Below are positions 6,311 through 13,159 of a DNA stretch of 14,181 bases, in pieces. The position numbers and the translations under genes are program-made. This stretch comes from Roseburia sp. (GTDB lineage Bacteria > Bacillota > Clostridia > Lachnospirales > Lachnospiraceae): positions 1 through 14,181 of the forward strand of contig JAHZFL010000032.1 of the NCBI GenBank assembly GCA_019421345.1. Direction: 5' to 3'. The notes under the pieces are model-generated. The model saw only the letters and a list, made by a program, of their open reading frames with translations. It was not told where the DNA came from and did not search any database. The number at the start of each line of letters is the position of its first letter. Position 1 is the first letter of the stretch.

Positions 6311-6988
6311 ATGAGAAGGAATTATGTTCTGATTGGAATTATGGCAGTGGTATTGTCGGTAGGCGGGTGTGGAAACAGGCAGACGCAGACGGCGGAGCAT
6401 GGCACTGCGGCGGAGCAGGAATTGCAGGAGCATTATATATCGGCGGAGGAGGATCAAGCCGTGCCGATGGTCGAGGTGGTATACAGCGAGGATGAGGCAT
6501 ATCCGGCGCTGGCTGATTTCCTCAAAGAATATTATCAGATTCCTGACGAGTATTGCAGTGAGACGAGATATTATTATAATTATACAGATTTGAATGAGGA
6601 TGGAGAGCAGGAGATATTTGCAGTTGTGATCGGGGAATATACCGGACAGCCATCGGGAGATCCGGCGCTCATTCTTTCCGTTCGAGACGGCGATGTGTTT
6701 GAGGTGATCGAGTCCTTCGCAAGCCTACAGACCCCGGTTACGGTCAGCGAGGTAATGACAAATGGCTGGCATGAGCTGATTTATTACGGCCATGGCAGGG
6801 ATGAGCAGGACGGCTACCGCATCTGCCGCTACAATCCTGACGGCGGTTATCAGACAGCGTTAAGCGAGATCAAGGATGAGATAGAGCCGGTGGGAGGCAG
6901 GCGTATTTTGTCGGATAATCTGATTGATGATATGGATAAGGGCGATTATCTGACACTGGTGTCTGAACCGGATAAGGGTGATAGATAA
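6311..6988 (+). CDS. Secreted lipoprotein of unknown function with a DxNxDG motif
   Basis: 225 residues from the ATG at 6311, chosen because GGGAGG (6300-6305) is five bases upstream and translation then begins with MRRN plus a hydrophobic core. In-frame ATGs at 6287 and 6308 are less well placed. The lipobox is VGGC (Cys20). After an acidic linker (about 25-60) comes a single alpha/beta domain with DLNEDGEQE (93-101), a calcium-loop-like motif common in Firmicute lipoproteins of unknown function. Then come AVVIGEY and ILSVRDGDVFEV strands. I do not recognise the family. It is a single-gene unit with its own promoter and terminator, and codon use is like that of its neighbours. Confidence 0.75.
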   Translation: MRRNYVLIGIMAVVLSVGGCGNRQTQTAEHGTAAEQELQEHYISAEEDQAVPMVEVVYSEDEAYPALADFLKEYYQIPDEYCSETRYYYNYTDLNEDGEQEIFAVVIGEYTGQPSGDPALILSVRDGDVFEVIESFASLQTPVTVSEVMTNGWHELIYYGHGRDEQDGYRICRYNPDGGYQTALSEIKDEIEPVGGRRILSDNLIDDMDKGDYLTLVSEPDKGDR

Positions 6989-6989
6989 G

Positions 6990-7014
6990 CAGGAGGGCAG
7001 TCCTCCTGTTTTTT
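6990..7014 (+). terminator. Intrinsic terminator of the lipoprotein gene
   Basis: CAGGAGG (6990-6996) / CCTCCTG (7002-7008), a 5-nt loop, then six T (7009-7014). It starts one base after the stop codon. Confidence 0.93.
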
Positions 7015-7015
7015 C

Positions 7016-7129
7016 TTGACATAAGAGTGACTCGCGAAGCGTGTCGCTCGTTGTTGATATAAGAGTGGATTGCGAAGCGTGTCGCTCGTTGTTGACATAA
7101 GAGTGGCTCGCGAAGCGTGTCACTCGTTG
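7016..7129 (+). repeat. Three tandem 38-bp hairpin units with GCGAAGC core
   Basis: Three head-to-tail units at 7016-7053, 7054-7091 and 7092-7129 with no spacer. Each begins TTGACATAAG or TTGATATAAG and ends CTCGTTG. The centre folds into an 11-position stem capped by a GAA loop. In unit 1, 7025-7035 pairs with 7039-7049 except for one T/T. Stem pair 28/46 (numbered from unit 1) is T:G, T:G and T:A in the three units, and C:G in the related unit at 460, so pairing is kept while bases change. The array begins two bases after a terminator U-tract and lies in the same orientation as the degenerate array at 422-528. Confidence 0.93.
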
Positions 7130-7194
7130 TCTGGTTGTGGCATATCCATAAGAGCTGTTCCGGCGTGCCGCAGGCGTGTTTCCGCAAAAAGGAC

Positions 7195-7223
7195 TTTATC
7201 TTGTGCACTTAAAATGCTATAAT
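7195..7223 (+). promoter_or_regulatory. Extended -10 promoter of gdpP-rplI-dnaB
   Basis: TGC followed by TATAAT (7218-7223) forms an extended -10 element. The -35 region (TTTATC, 7195-7200, 17-base spacing) is weak, as is usual for extended -10 promoters. About 40 nt of leader before the ATG. Confidence 0.7.
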
Positions 7224-7270
7224 TCAAAATGAATGACTATACGATACAGGCTGTCTTTTAAGGAGGTCGG

Positions 7271-9328
7271 ATGTTGAAAAAAAATGATGTGAGAATGCGC
7301 GGAAGACTGCGCGCGTATTTGTATTTGCCAGTGATGCTTACACCGTTGCTGATCATGATAAATATTCCCGTTTATATGCAGAGTGTAAAGTCCGGATTTG
7401 TAGTTACCGGATTTGTTCTGCTTTATTTTCTGATTACGCTTGTTGTGTATCTGCGCAATAAACCGTTGCTGATCGAGGAGCTGGTAAATTTTGCGACGCA
7501 GTATGCAACTGTGCAGAAGCAGCTTCTAAACGAGTTTGAGATTCCGTATGCACTGCTTGATTTTCACGGGAAGATTTTATGGGTAAATAAGCAGTTTACC
7601 GAGATCACCGGAAAGAGTAAAAATTATCATAAGTCGATCACCACGATTTTTCCGATGCTGACAAAGGAGCTTTTGCAGCGGGGAAAGATGGCAGAGACGA
7701 TGAAGCTGCCGCTTGGAGACCGAAGCTACCGTGTGAGCATGAGGCGGCTCTATTTTGACATCGCAGAGCATGGCAATCTGGAGGTTTCGTTGGAGGAAAG
7801 CAGCGAATATATGACGGCGATCTATCTGTTTGATGAGACAGAGCTGGAGCGCTACATGAAGGAGAATGAAGATCAGCGTCTGGTGGCGGGACTGGTGTAT
7901 ATTGATAATTATGACGAGGCGCTTGACAGTATTGAGGATGTGAAGCGTTCGCTGCTGACGGCGCTGATCGACCGTAAGGTAAATAATTATTTCTCGGAGA
8001 TTGACGCGCTGGTGCGTAAGATCGACCGCGATAAGTATTTCATCGTATTTAAAAACCAATATATGAAGCAGCTACAGGAGGATCGCTTCAGTCTGATGGA
8101 GGATGTAAAGACGGTCAAGGTAGGCAATGAGATGGCAGTCACGTTAAGCATCGGTATCGGAAACGGCGGCGATTCCTATAACCAGAAATATGAATATGCC
8201 CGTATGTCGATCGACCTTGCGCTTGGGCGCGGCGGAGATCAGGTGGTCGTGCGTGACGGGGAGGAAATTACTTATTACGGCGGCAAGAATAAACAGGTGG
8301 AGCGCAACAGCCGTGTGAAGGCGCGCGTAAAGGCGCATGCGCTCCGTGAGGTTATTATAAGCCGCGAGCATGTCATGATCATGGGACACAGCATCAGCGA
8401 TGTGGATTCGCTTGGCGCGGCGATCGGCGTTTACTGTGCGGCGCGCGTGCTCGGCAAAAAGGCACAGATCGTGTTAAACGAGGTGACGTCCTCGCTGCGT
8501 CCGTTGGTTGAGGGCTTTTCGGAGGAGAATGGTTATCCGGCGGACCTGTTTATTCGCAGCGAGGAAGCAATCATGATGACAAACCGCAACACGCTGGTTG
8601 TCGTTGTGGATGTAAACCGTCCAAGCTATACGGAGTGTCCGGAGCTGTTGCAGCGCACAGATACGGTCTGTGTCTTTGATCATCACAGACAGAGCAGCGA
8701 GGTCATCGAGAAGCCGATGCTTTCCTATGTGGAGCCGTATGCATCGAGCACATGCGAGATGATCGCGGAGGTGCTGCAGTATTTTTCGGAGAACATCAAG
8801 CTTGCTTCGCATGAGGCGGATTGTATTTATGCGGGTATTCTGATCGATACCAATAACTTTATGACAAAGACGGGCGTGCGTACCTTTGAGGCGGCGGCGT
8901 ATCTGCGCCGCGCGGGTGCGGAAGTGACAAGGGTCCGCAAGCTGTTGCGCGACGATATGGCGGCATATAAGGCGAGAGCGGAGGCTGTGCGCCATGCAGA
9001 AGTTTACCGCAAGGCGTTTGCAATTTCTGTTTGTCCGGCGGATAATGTGGAGAGTCCCACGATCGCGGGGGCACAGGCTGCGAACGAGCTTTTAAATATT
9101 GTAGGCATCAAGGCGTCCTTTGTCCTAACGGAATATCAGAATAAAATTTATGTGAGCTCGCGCTCGATTGATGAGATCAACGTGCAGTTGATCATGGAAC
9201 GATTGGGAGGCGGAGGTCACTTGAACGTGGCGGGCGCGCAGCTTAGCGATTGTTCCGTGGCAGAGGCAAAGCGCATGATCCAGGCTACGTTGGATGAGAT
9301 GTTAAAGGAAGGAGATATTGTAGAATGA
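7271..9328 (+). CDS. gdpP: Cyclic-di-AMP phosphodiesterase GdpP (DHH/DHHA1 family)
   Basis: 685 residues, close to GdpP/YybT proteins. It hydrolyses the second messenger c-di-AMP, which governs potassium and osmolyte balance and wall stress in Firmicutes. Domains in order: two membrane helices (about 15-35 and 43-62); a PAS-like segment (about 85-190); a degenerate GGDEF domain (about 200-340) with KIDRDKYF in place of the signature, so not a cyclase; DHH domain (about 365-530) with H373, D377 and D379 of GHSISDVD, D447, D470-H471-H472 and D526; and DHHA1 domain with GGGGH (646-650). All expected metal ligands are present. AGGAGG is four bases before the ATG; a TTG directly follows and would give better spacing. 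The last codons overlap rplI by ATGA. Confidence 0.95.
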   Translation: MLKKNDVRMRGRLRAYLYLPVMLTPLLIMINIPVYMQSVKSGFVVTGFVLLYFLITLVVYLRNKPLLIEELVNFATQYATVQKQLLNEFEIPYALLDFHGKILWVNKQFTEITGKSKNYHKSITTIFPMLTKELLQRGKMAETMKLPLGDRSYRVSMRRLYFDIAEHGNLEVSLEESSEYMTAIYLFDETELERYMKENEDQRLVAGLVYIDNYDEALDSIEDVKRSLLTALIDRKVNNYFSEIDALVRKIDRDKYFIVFKNQYMKQLQEDRFSLMEDVKTVKVGNEMAVTLSIGIGNGGDSYNQKYEYARMSIDLALGRGGDQVVVRDGEEITYYGGKNKQVERNSRVKARVKAHALREVIISREHVMIMGHSISDVDSLGAAIGVYCAARVLGKKAQIVLNEVTSSLRPLVEGFSEENGYPADLFIRSEEAIMMTNRNTLVVVVDVNRPSYTECPELLQRTDTVCVFDHHRQSSEVIEKPMLSYVEPYASSTCEMIAEVLQYFSENIKLASHEADCIYAGILIDTNNFMTKTGVRTFEAAAYLRRAGAEVTRVRKLLRDDMAAYKARAEAVRHAEVYRKAFAISVCPADNVESPTIAGAQAANELLNIVGIKASFVLTEYQNKIYVSSRSIDEINVQLIMERLGGGGHLNVAGAQLSDCSVAEAKRMIQATLDEMLKEGDIVE

Positions 9329-9771
9329 AGGTAATTTTATTACAGGATGTAAAGTCGCTCGGAAAAAAGGGAGACATTGTAGAGGTAAGCGACGGATATG
9401 CGAGAAATGCAATTTTTCCAAAGAAATTAGGCGTTGAGGCAAACGCAAAAAATAGGAATGATTTAAAGCTGCAGAATCAGCATGCGGATAAGGTGGCGCA
9501 GGAGAACTATGAGGCGGCGCTCGCGCTCGCGAAGGAGCTTGAGGATAAGAAGGTGACGCTCAAGATGAAAGCGGGAGAGGGCGGCAGAACGTTCGGCTCT
9601 GTATCGACAAAGGAGATTGCACAGGCGGCGAAGGAGCAGCTTGGCATCGAGCTTGATAAAAAGAAAATGCAGCTTGCCGATCCGATCCGGTCATTTGGCA
9701 TGACGGAGGTTGCGATCAAGCTGCATCCGAAGGTGATGGGAAAGTTTACCGTGCATGTGGTAGAGGCGTAA
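9325..9771 (+). CDS. rplI: 50S ribosomal protein bL9
   Basis: 148 residues. The N-terminal domain has MKVILLQDVKSLGKKGDIVEVSDGYARN and FPKKLGVEA, the bL9 signature that binds 23S rRNA. A long connecting helix (about 40-75) is followed by the C-terminal domain with GGRTFGSVSTKEIA and KLHPKVMGKFTVHV. bL9 reaches from the L1 stalk base and supports translational fidelity. The start codon overlaps the gdpP stop (ATGA, 9325-9328), implying coupled translation. A purine-rich GGAAGGAG lies upstream inside gdpP. Confidence 0.97.
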   Translation: MKVILLQDVKSLGKKGDIVEVSDGYARNAIFPKKLGVEANAKNRNDLKLQNQHADKVAQENYEAALALAKELEDKKVTLKMKAGEGGRTFGSVSTKEIAQAAKEQLGIELDKKKMQLADPIRSFGMTEVAIKLHPKVMGKFTVHVVEA

Positions 9772-9781
9772 GGAGGCATGC

Positions 9782-11116
9782 ATGGAAGATGCACTGATTA
9801 AGCGGATAATGCCAAACAGCGTGGAGGCCGAGCAGTCCGTCATTGGCTCGATGATCATGGATAAGGACGCGATCATCACGGCGATGGAGATGCTGATTGT
9901 CGAGGATTTTTATCATAAGCAGTATGGAATTTTGTTTGATACGATGATCGAGCTGTATAATCAGGGGCTTCCCGTGGATCTGGTTACGCTGCAGAATAAG
10001 CTGAAGGAAAAGGATGTGCCGCCGGAGGTTGCAAGCCTTGAATTTGTGCGCGATCTTGTAACGGCGGTGCCGACATCCGCAAATGTAAAGTATTATGCCA
10101 AGATTGTAAAAGACAATGCGATGCGCCGCAGGCTCATTAAGCTCAATGAGGAAATTGAAAATGAGTGTTATCTGGGCAAGGAGAGCATTGATACCGTGAT
10201 GGATATTACGGAAAAGAAGGTGTTTGATCTGCTTTCCTCGCGCGGCGGGGGCACCGATTATGTGCCGATCCGTCAGGTTGTTATGAATGCGCTTGAGAAG
10301 ATTGAGAATGCGGCGAAAACCTCAGGAACAGTGACCGGAATCCCGACGGGATTTATCGATCTTGATTACCGGACGGCGGGCTTACAGCCCTCCGATCTGA
10401 TATTGATCGCCGCTCGTCCGTCTATGGGAAAAACCGCATTTGTTTTAAATATTGCACAGTATGTGGCATTTCATGAAAATATGTGTACGGCTATTTTTTC
10501 ACTGGAGATGTCAAAGGAGCAGCTTGTGAACCGTCTGTTTTCGCTGGAGTCAAGAGTGGATGCGCAGGTGCTCCGAACCGGAAATCTCTCGGACACAGAC
10601 TGGGAGAAGCTGATTGAGGGAGCGGGGACGATCGGTAATTCGGAATTGATCATCGACGATACGCCCGGTATCTCAATTTCGGAGATGCGCAGTAAGTGCC
10701 GGAAGTACAAGCTGGAGCATGACTTAAAATTGATCATCATTGACTATCTGCAGTTGATGTCCGGGTCTGGCAGGTCCACAGATTCCCGTCAGCAGGAGAT
10801 TTCTGATATTTCCCGTTCCCTAAAGGCGTTGGCGCGTGAGCTTTCTGTGCCTGTGATTGCCTTATCCCAGCTTTCGCGAGCGGTCGAGCAGCGTCCCGAT
10901 CACAGACCGATGCTCTCGGATCTGCGTGAGTCGGGAGCGATTGAGCAGGATGCCGATGTGGTAATGTTTATTTACCGTGATGATTATTATAATCACGATT
11001 CAGAAATGAAGGGAATTTCTGAAATTATTATTGCGAAGCAGAGAAACGGTCCGATTGGAACAGTTAATCTTGTATGGCTGCCGCAGTACACAAAATTTGC
11101 AAATATGGAGAAGTAA
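9782..11116 (+). CDS. dnaB: Replicative DNA helicase DnaB
   Basis: 444 residues, standard length (the gene is called dnaC in Bacillus). It is the hexameric 5'-3' helicase that unwinds the replication fork and recruits primase. The N-terminal domain (about 1-110) starts IMPNSVEAEQSVIGSM. The RecA-type motor (about 180-440) has Walker A ARPSMGKT (K217, T218), FSLEMS, Walker B IIIDYLQLM (D321), the ALSQLSRAVEQR segment, and SDLRESGAIEQDAD. No intein or frameshift is visible. Ribosome site AGGAGG precedes the ATG by five bases. It is 10 bases downstream of rplI, completing the conserved gdpP-rplI-dnaB order. Confidence 0.97.
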   Translation: MEDALIKRIMPNSVEAEQSVIGSMIMDKDAIITAMEMLIVEDFYHKQYGILFDTMIELYNQGLPVDLVTLQNKLKEKDVPPEVASLEFVRDLVTAVPTSANVKYYAKIVKDNAMRRRLIKLNEEIENECYLGKESIDTVMDITEKKVFDLLSSRGGGTDYVPIRQVVMNALEKIENAAKTSGTVTGIPTGFIDLDYRTAGLQPSDLILIAARPSMGKTAFVLNIAQYVAFHENMCTAIFSLEMSKEQLVNRLFSLESRVDAQVLRTGNLSDTDWEKLIEGAGTIGNSELIIDDTPGISISEMRSKCRKYKLEHDLKLIIIDYLQLMSGSGRSTDSRQQEISDISRSLKALARELSVPVIALSQLSRAVEQRPDHRPMLSDLRESGAIEQDADVVMFIYRDDYYNHDSEMKGISEIIIAKQRNGPIGTVNLVWLPQYTKFANMEK

Positions 11117-11121
11117 CAAAG

Positions 11122-11147
11122 AGGCGTCGGGGGATTCCCGACGCCTT
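11122..11147. terminator. Bidirectional terminator between dnaB and the peptide operon
   Basis: GGCGTCGGG (11123-11131) / CCCGACGCC (11137-11145) with a 5-nt loop. On the plus strand TTGATT follows, a weak U-tract. On the minus strand CTCTTTGTT follows. It lies between two convergent genes and can serve both. Confidence 0.85.
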
Positions 11148-11150
11148 GAT

Positions 11151-11492
11151 TCATTTCCTTAAGAGAAATAATGCGATAAATCCGATTGCTATCATAACAA
11201 TCAGTGCAAGTACAAGGAAAAATAGTTTGTATTTTTTGATTATCTTCAAATTAAGAAAAATGGTAAAGAGTAATTGTTTTAAAAATATAAAAACGATTAA
11301 GCTAATGAGAAAATAACCAAGGAATGTATATTTTTCTGTAACGCCAATTAAGGTGAGAATGATTGCTGAAATAATTTCTAATAGATCAAGAGTTAAATAT
11401 TTCTGATATATTTGCTTGTGCCGGATTGTCATCATGATCATATATAATTGGCTTATAACAGATAATATCATGAAAACTATGACGCTCATCAT
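11151..11492 (-). CDS. Small four-helix membrane protein, possible partner or immunity protein
   Basis: 113 residues, almost entirely hydrophobic, with about four membrane segments (roughly 2-22, 36-52, 57-80 and 88-110) separated by short basic loops such as RHKQIYQKY and KIIKKYK. No recognised domain. Its ATG overlaps the stop of the upstream peptide gene as ATGA (11492-11489) and no good ribosome site is visible, so translation is probably coupled. Small multi-helix proteins encoded directly after a secreted peptide are often immunity or export partners of bacteriocins; that is an inference from layout only. Codons are AT-rich compared with dnaB. The terminator shared with dnaB closes the operon. 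Confidence 0.65.
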   Translation of the reverse strand: MMSVIVFMILSVISQLYMIMMTIRHKQIYQKYLTLDLLEIISAIILTLIGVTEKYTFLGYFLISLIVFIFLKQLLFTIFLNLKIIKKYKLFFLVLALIVMIAIGFIALFLLRK

Positions 11493-11788
11493 TGCGTTAC
11501 AGCAGCAATAATGCTGCCACCTCCAACAGCAGTAATTTCAGCAAGACGCACGGCACAGGCAGGTGGAGTAAGCTCACAGGGAGTGCGGCATATCCTTAAA
11601 ATCATGGCGGATACAGTTGCACCGGCACGAAAGATCACTGTGAAATAAGGGATATTTGGTATATTTCCGATAGACCTATAATTACTGTCCTTGTCATAGG
11701 TTCTAAAAGAATGTTTTTGGGCAAAAGCTGTGGTTGAAAATGTAAAGAGCCTTGCGATTGCAAGAGGGGGAGAGACAAATTTTTTCAT
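11489..11788 (-). CDS. Small secreted cysteine-containing peptide, bacteriocin-like by context
   Basis: 99 residues from the ATG at 11788, which has a perfect AAGGAGG seven or so bases upstream. The N-terminus MKKFVSPPLAIARLFTFSTT followed by AFAQ resembles a Sec signal with a likely cut after AFA (23), though an Arg interrupts the hydrophobic core. The mature part begins polar (KHSFRTYDKDSNYRS) and ends in a 45-residue hydrophobic, glycine- and alanine-rich tail with Cys67, Cys71 and Cys78 and a GGG near the end. Size, export signal, short cysteine cluster and a coupled membrane-protein gene are what one expects of a secreted antimicrobial or signalling peptide. I recognise no family, and no modification enzyme or ABC exporter lies nearby. 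A longer frame to 11878 would run through the promoter. Confidence 0.65.
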   Translation of the reverse strand: MKKFVSPPLAIARLFTFSTTAFAQKHSFRTYDKDSNYRSIGNIPNIPYFTVIFRAGATVSAMILRICRTPCELTPPACAVRLAEITAVGGGSIIAAVTQ

Positions 11789-11849
11789 AGGCAACCTCCT
11801 TATCTCACTGTAACATGCAGCTACATGTTTATTATATGAATTTAAGAAA

Positions 11850-11878
11850 AGTATAAAAAATAAGAGTACAACTGTCAA
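11850..11878 (-). promoter_or_regulatory. Promoter of the peptide operon
   Basis: Read on the minus strand: TTGACA (11878-11873), 17 bases, TATACT (11855-11850). This is a near-consensus strong promoter. The leader of about 55 nt contains the dyad ACATG/CATGT (11813-11828). Confidence 0.88.
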
Positions 11879-11961
11879 TGATAGATCGCGTTTAAACGTG
11901 AATTTTTGTGTGAGCTGTCTTACAGATTAGTCATTTGTGATTTATGCAAATAGTGAAAGGT

Positions 11962-11988
11962 TAATTTTCTATATACAACAGAAAATTA
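11962..11988. promoter_or_regulatory. Inverted repeat just upstream of a -35 box
   Basis: TAATTTTCT (11962-11970) and AGAAAATTA (11980-11988) are perfect complements separated by 9 bases. The dyad ends 7 bases before the -35 box at 11996, a place suited to an activator or to a regulator acting on both divergent promoters. Confidence 0.55.
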
Positions 11989-11995
11989 TTTTTGT

Positions 11996-12024
11996 TTGAC
12001 AATAACATATTTATATGGTATACT
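11996..12024 (+). promoter_or_regulatory. Promoter of the ferric-reductase-like gene
   Basis: TTGACA (11996-12001), 17 bases, TATACT (12019-12024). The boxes are identical to those of the divergent peptide promoter. The transcript would carry a leader of about 205 nt. Confidence 0.88.
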
Positions 12025-12039
12025 TTGCATAGTTATATT

Positions 12040-12107
12040 AGCTGTTTGGTTTAGTTACTATACCATAGCAGCTTATATTTATGACTAGAGGTTAGTTATA
12101 ACTAACC
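12040..12107 (+). promoter_or_regulatory. Paired palindromes in the leader, operator or RNA structure
   Basis: GGTTAGTTATAACTAACC (12090-12107) is a perfect 18-bp palindrome. GGTTTAGTTACTATACC (12048-12064) is a related near-palindrome with one mismatch, nested inside AGCTG (12040-12044) / CAGCT (12069-12073). The two share GGTTnAGTTA-type half sites about 42 bases apart, as expected for a MarR- or TetR-type repressor binding twice just downstream of the start site. They could equally act as RNA hairpins. Confidence 0.6.
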
Positions 12108-12237
12108 ATTGCTTTCTTGAAAAATATAAAAATAGATCGGAGGTGTTCTTTTGGTAAGCAAAACTTGAAGATTTGATACTGTATGCATGACAGCACGCAC
12201 GTCAAACTTATAAACATTAATTTAAGGAGGATAACAA

Positions 12238-12933
12238 ATGCATCCTATTTTTTCACTCGTATTAGCGTTATTGTTCAGTTTTGGGTTACAGCGTCAAATA
12301 AAAAAGTATCCCGTTGTTTTTTATTTGTTGTCTATACTATTAGTACTTAGCTTCTCTCTTTATTACCGATATGAACTATATGAGACCTTTCCCAGATGGT
12401 TCACCGGCTATGTGGTAGATCCGTTTAAGAGGGGCGCGTTCTCAACAGCCTTATTTATTCTTGTCATGTACACAGGTGCTTTAAACTCTAAGTGGAAAGT
12501 AACACAGTGTCTGCAGAAAATTCGAGGAGAGCTTTCGATCATTGCGTGCTTGATCACCTTAGGGCATAATTTTGTCTATGGCAGACATTTTTTTCCTAGT
12601 CTGATTTTGCATCCAAGTGAACTAGAGCCCCAGCATGTTATTGCTACATGCCTGACGCTTGTGATGCTCTCGATGATGCTGCCCTTGATGATTACTTCTT
12701 TTCAGGGAATACGAAAGAAAATGAAGGCGCAAACATGGAAAAGGGTACAAAAATTAGCTTATCCGTTCTTTGCGCTGATTTACATTCATATTATGGTTCT
12801 GTTTATCCCTAAAGCGGAGGAAAAATGGCTTGAAATCGTCGTATATACAGTTGTGTTCGCAAGCTATGCAGTACTGCGTATCACAAAGGCGGTGAAAAGC
12901 CGTTCTGCCCTGAGACCGAAAAAGGAACTGTAA
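12238..12933 (+). CDS. Ferric-reductase-like haem membrane protein
   Basis: 231 residues with about six or seven membrane helices. The middle and C-terminal parts, IRGELSIIACLITLGHNFVYG (95-115) and WKRVQKLAYPFFALIYIHIM (167-186), match the ferric reductase / MsrQ (YedZ) transmembrane domain that binds b-type haem and moves electrons across the membrane. H110 and H184 are the likely haem ligands. The residue usually His in the WKRLHRLAY motif is Gln171 here, so haem binding may differ. There is no FAD or NADPH domain, so an electron donor must be separate. The ATG at 12238 has AAGGAGG seven bases upstream. Base composition is AT-rich like the divergent operon. No MsrP-type partner is adjacent. 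The sequence has a clostridial look. Confidence 0.75.
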   Translation: MHPIFSLVLALLFSFGLQRQIKKYPVVFYLLSILLVLSFSLYYRYELYETFPRWFTGYVVDPFKRGAFSTALFILVMYTGALNSKWKVTQCLQKIRGELSIIACLITLGHNFVYGRHFFPSLILHPSELEPQHVIATCLTLVMLSMMLPLMITSFQGIRKKMKAQTWKRVQKLAYPFFALIYIHIMVLFIPKAEEKWLEIVVYTVVFASYAVLRITKAVKSRSALRPKKEL

Positions 12934-13040
12934 CAGATGAACAATAGGGAACAGCTTAGAATGGGGCGTTTAGGAATATCGAAAGGGCAAACGCTGTAAC
13001 AAATCAAAGAATACTGTCGGAATAAGACGAGCGATTTTCG

Positions 13041-13069
13041 TTGTAAGAGACGCATGGCTTGCTTATAAT
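13041..13069 (+). promoter_or_regulatory. Promoter of the MerR-type regulator gene
   Basis: TTGTAA (13041-13046), 17 bases, TATAAT (13064-13069). The leader of about 85 nt contains dyads GAGAA/TTCTC, CGCAA/TTGCG and GACATATGTC (13119-13128). MerR proteins usually bind dyads inside the promoter spacer, but none is obvious there. Confidence 0.75.
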
Positions 13070-13159
13070 ATAAGTTAGGCAGAAGGTGAGAATTTTCTCG
13101 CGCAAGTTTGCGGCTGTGGACATATGTCTGCGGTCTGCGGAAAGGTATGGTTTCTTCGT

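Larger units (their letters stand above)
11789..12237. other. AT-rich divergent control region
   Basis: 449 bases between the minus-strand peptide operon and the plus-strand ferric-reductase-like gene. It holds one promoter for each side, CGTTTAAACG (11889-11898, a perfect palindrome), the inverted repeat at 11962-11988, the leader palindromes at 12048-12064 and 12090-12107, and a possible 5-codon frame (12151-12168). No longer gene is visible. Confidence 0.8.

Noticed and set aside
7016..7021. TTGACA in each hairpin unit as a -35 promoter box
   Set aside because: No -10 box lies at 16-18 bases downstream in any unit.
7016..7129. CRISPR array
   Set aside because: The units abut without spacers and differ from each other; this is a tandem hairpin repeat, not a repeat-spacer array.
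6860..7208. Two minus-strand frames through the hairpin array
   Set aside because: The frames repeat the hairpin sequence as peptide repeats and have no start signals; an artefact of the tandem units.
11074..11316. Plus-strand frame overlapping the dnaB end
   Set aside because: It crosses the dnaB stop and terminator and opposes the better-supported minus-strand membrane protein.
11789..11878. Longer start for the secreted peptide, beginning at 11878
   Set aside because: It would translate from within the -35 box; the ATG at 11788 has a perfect ribosome site.
12946..12998. GCGTTT/AAACGC inverted repeat after the ferric-reductase-like gene as a terminator
   Set aside because: Six-base stem, long loop and no T-run; too weak to call.
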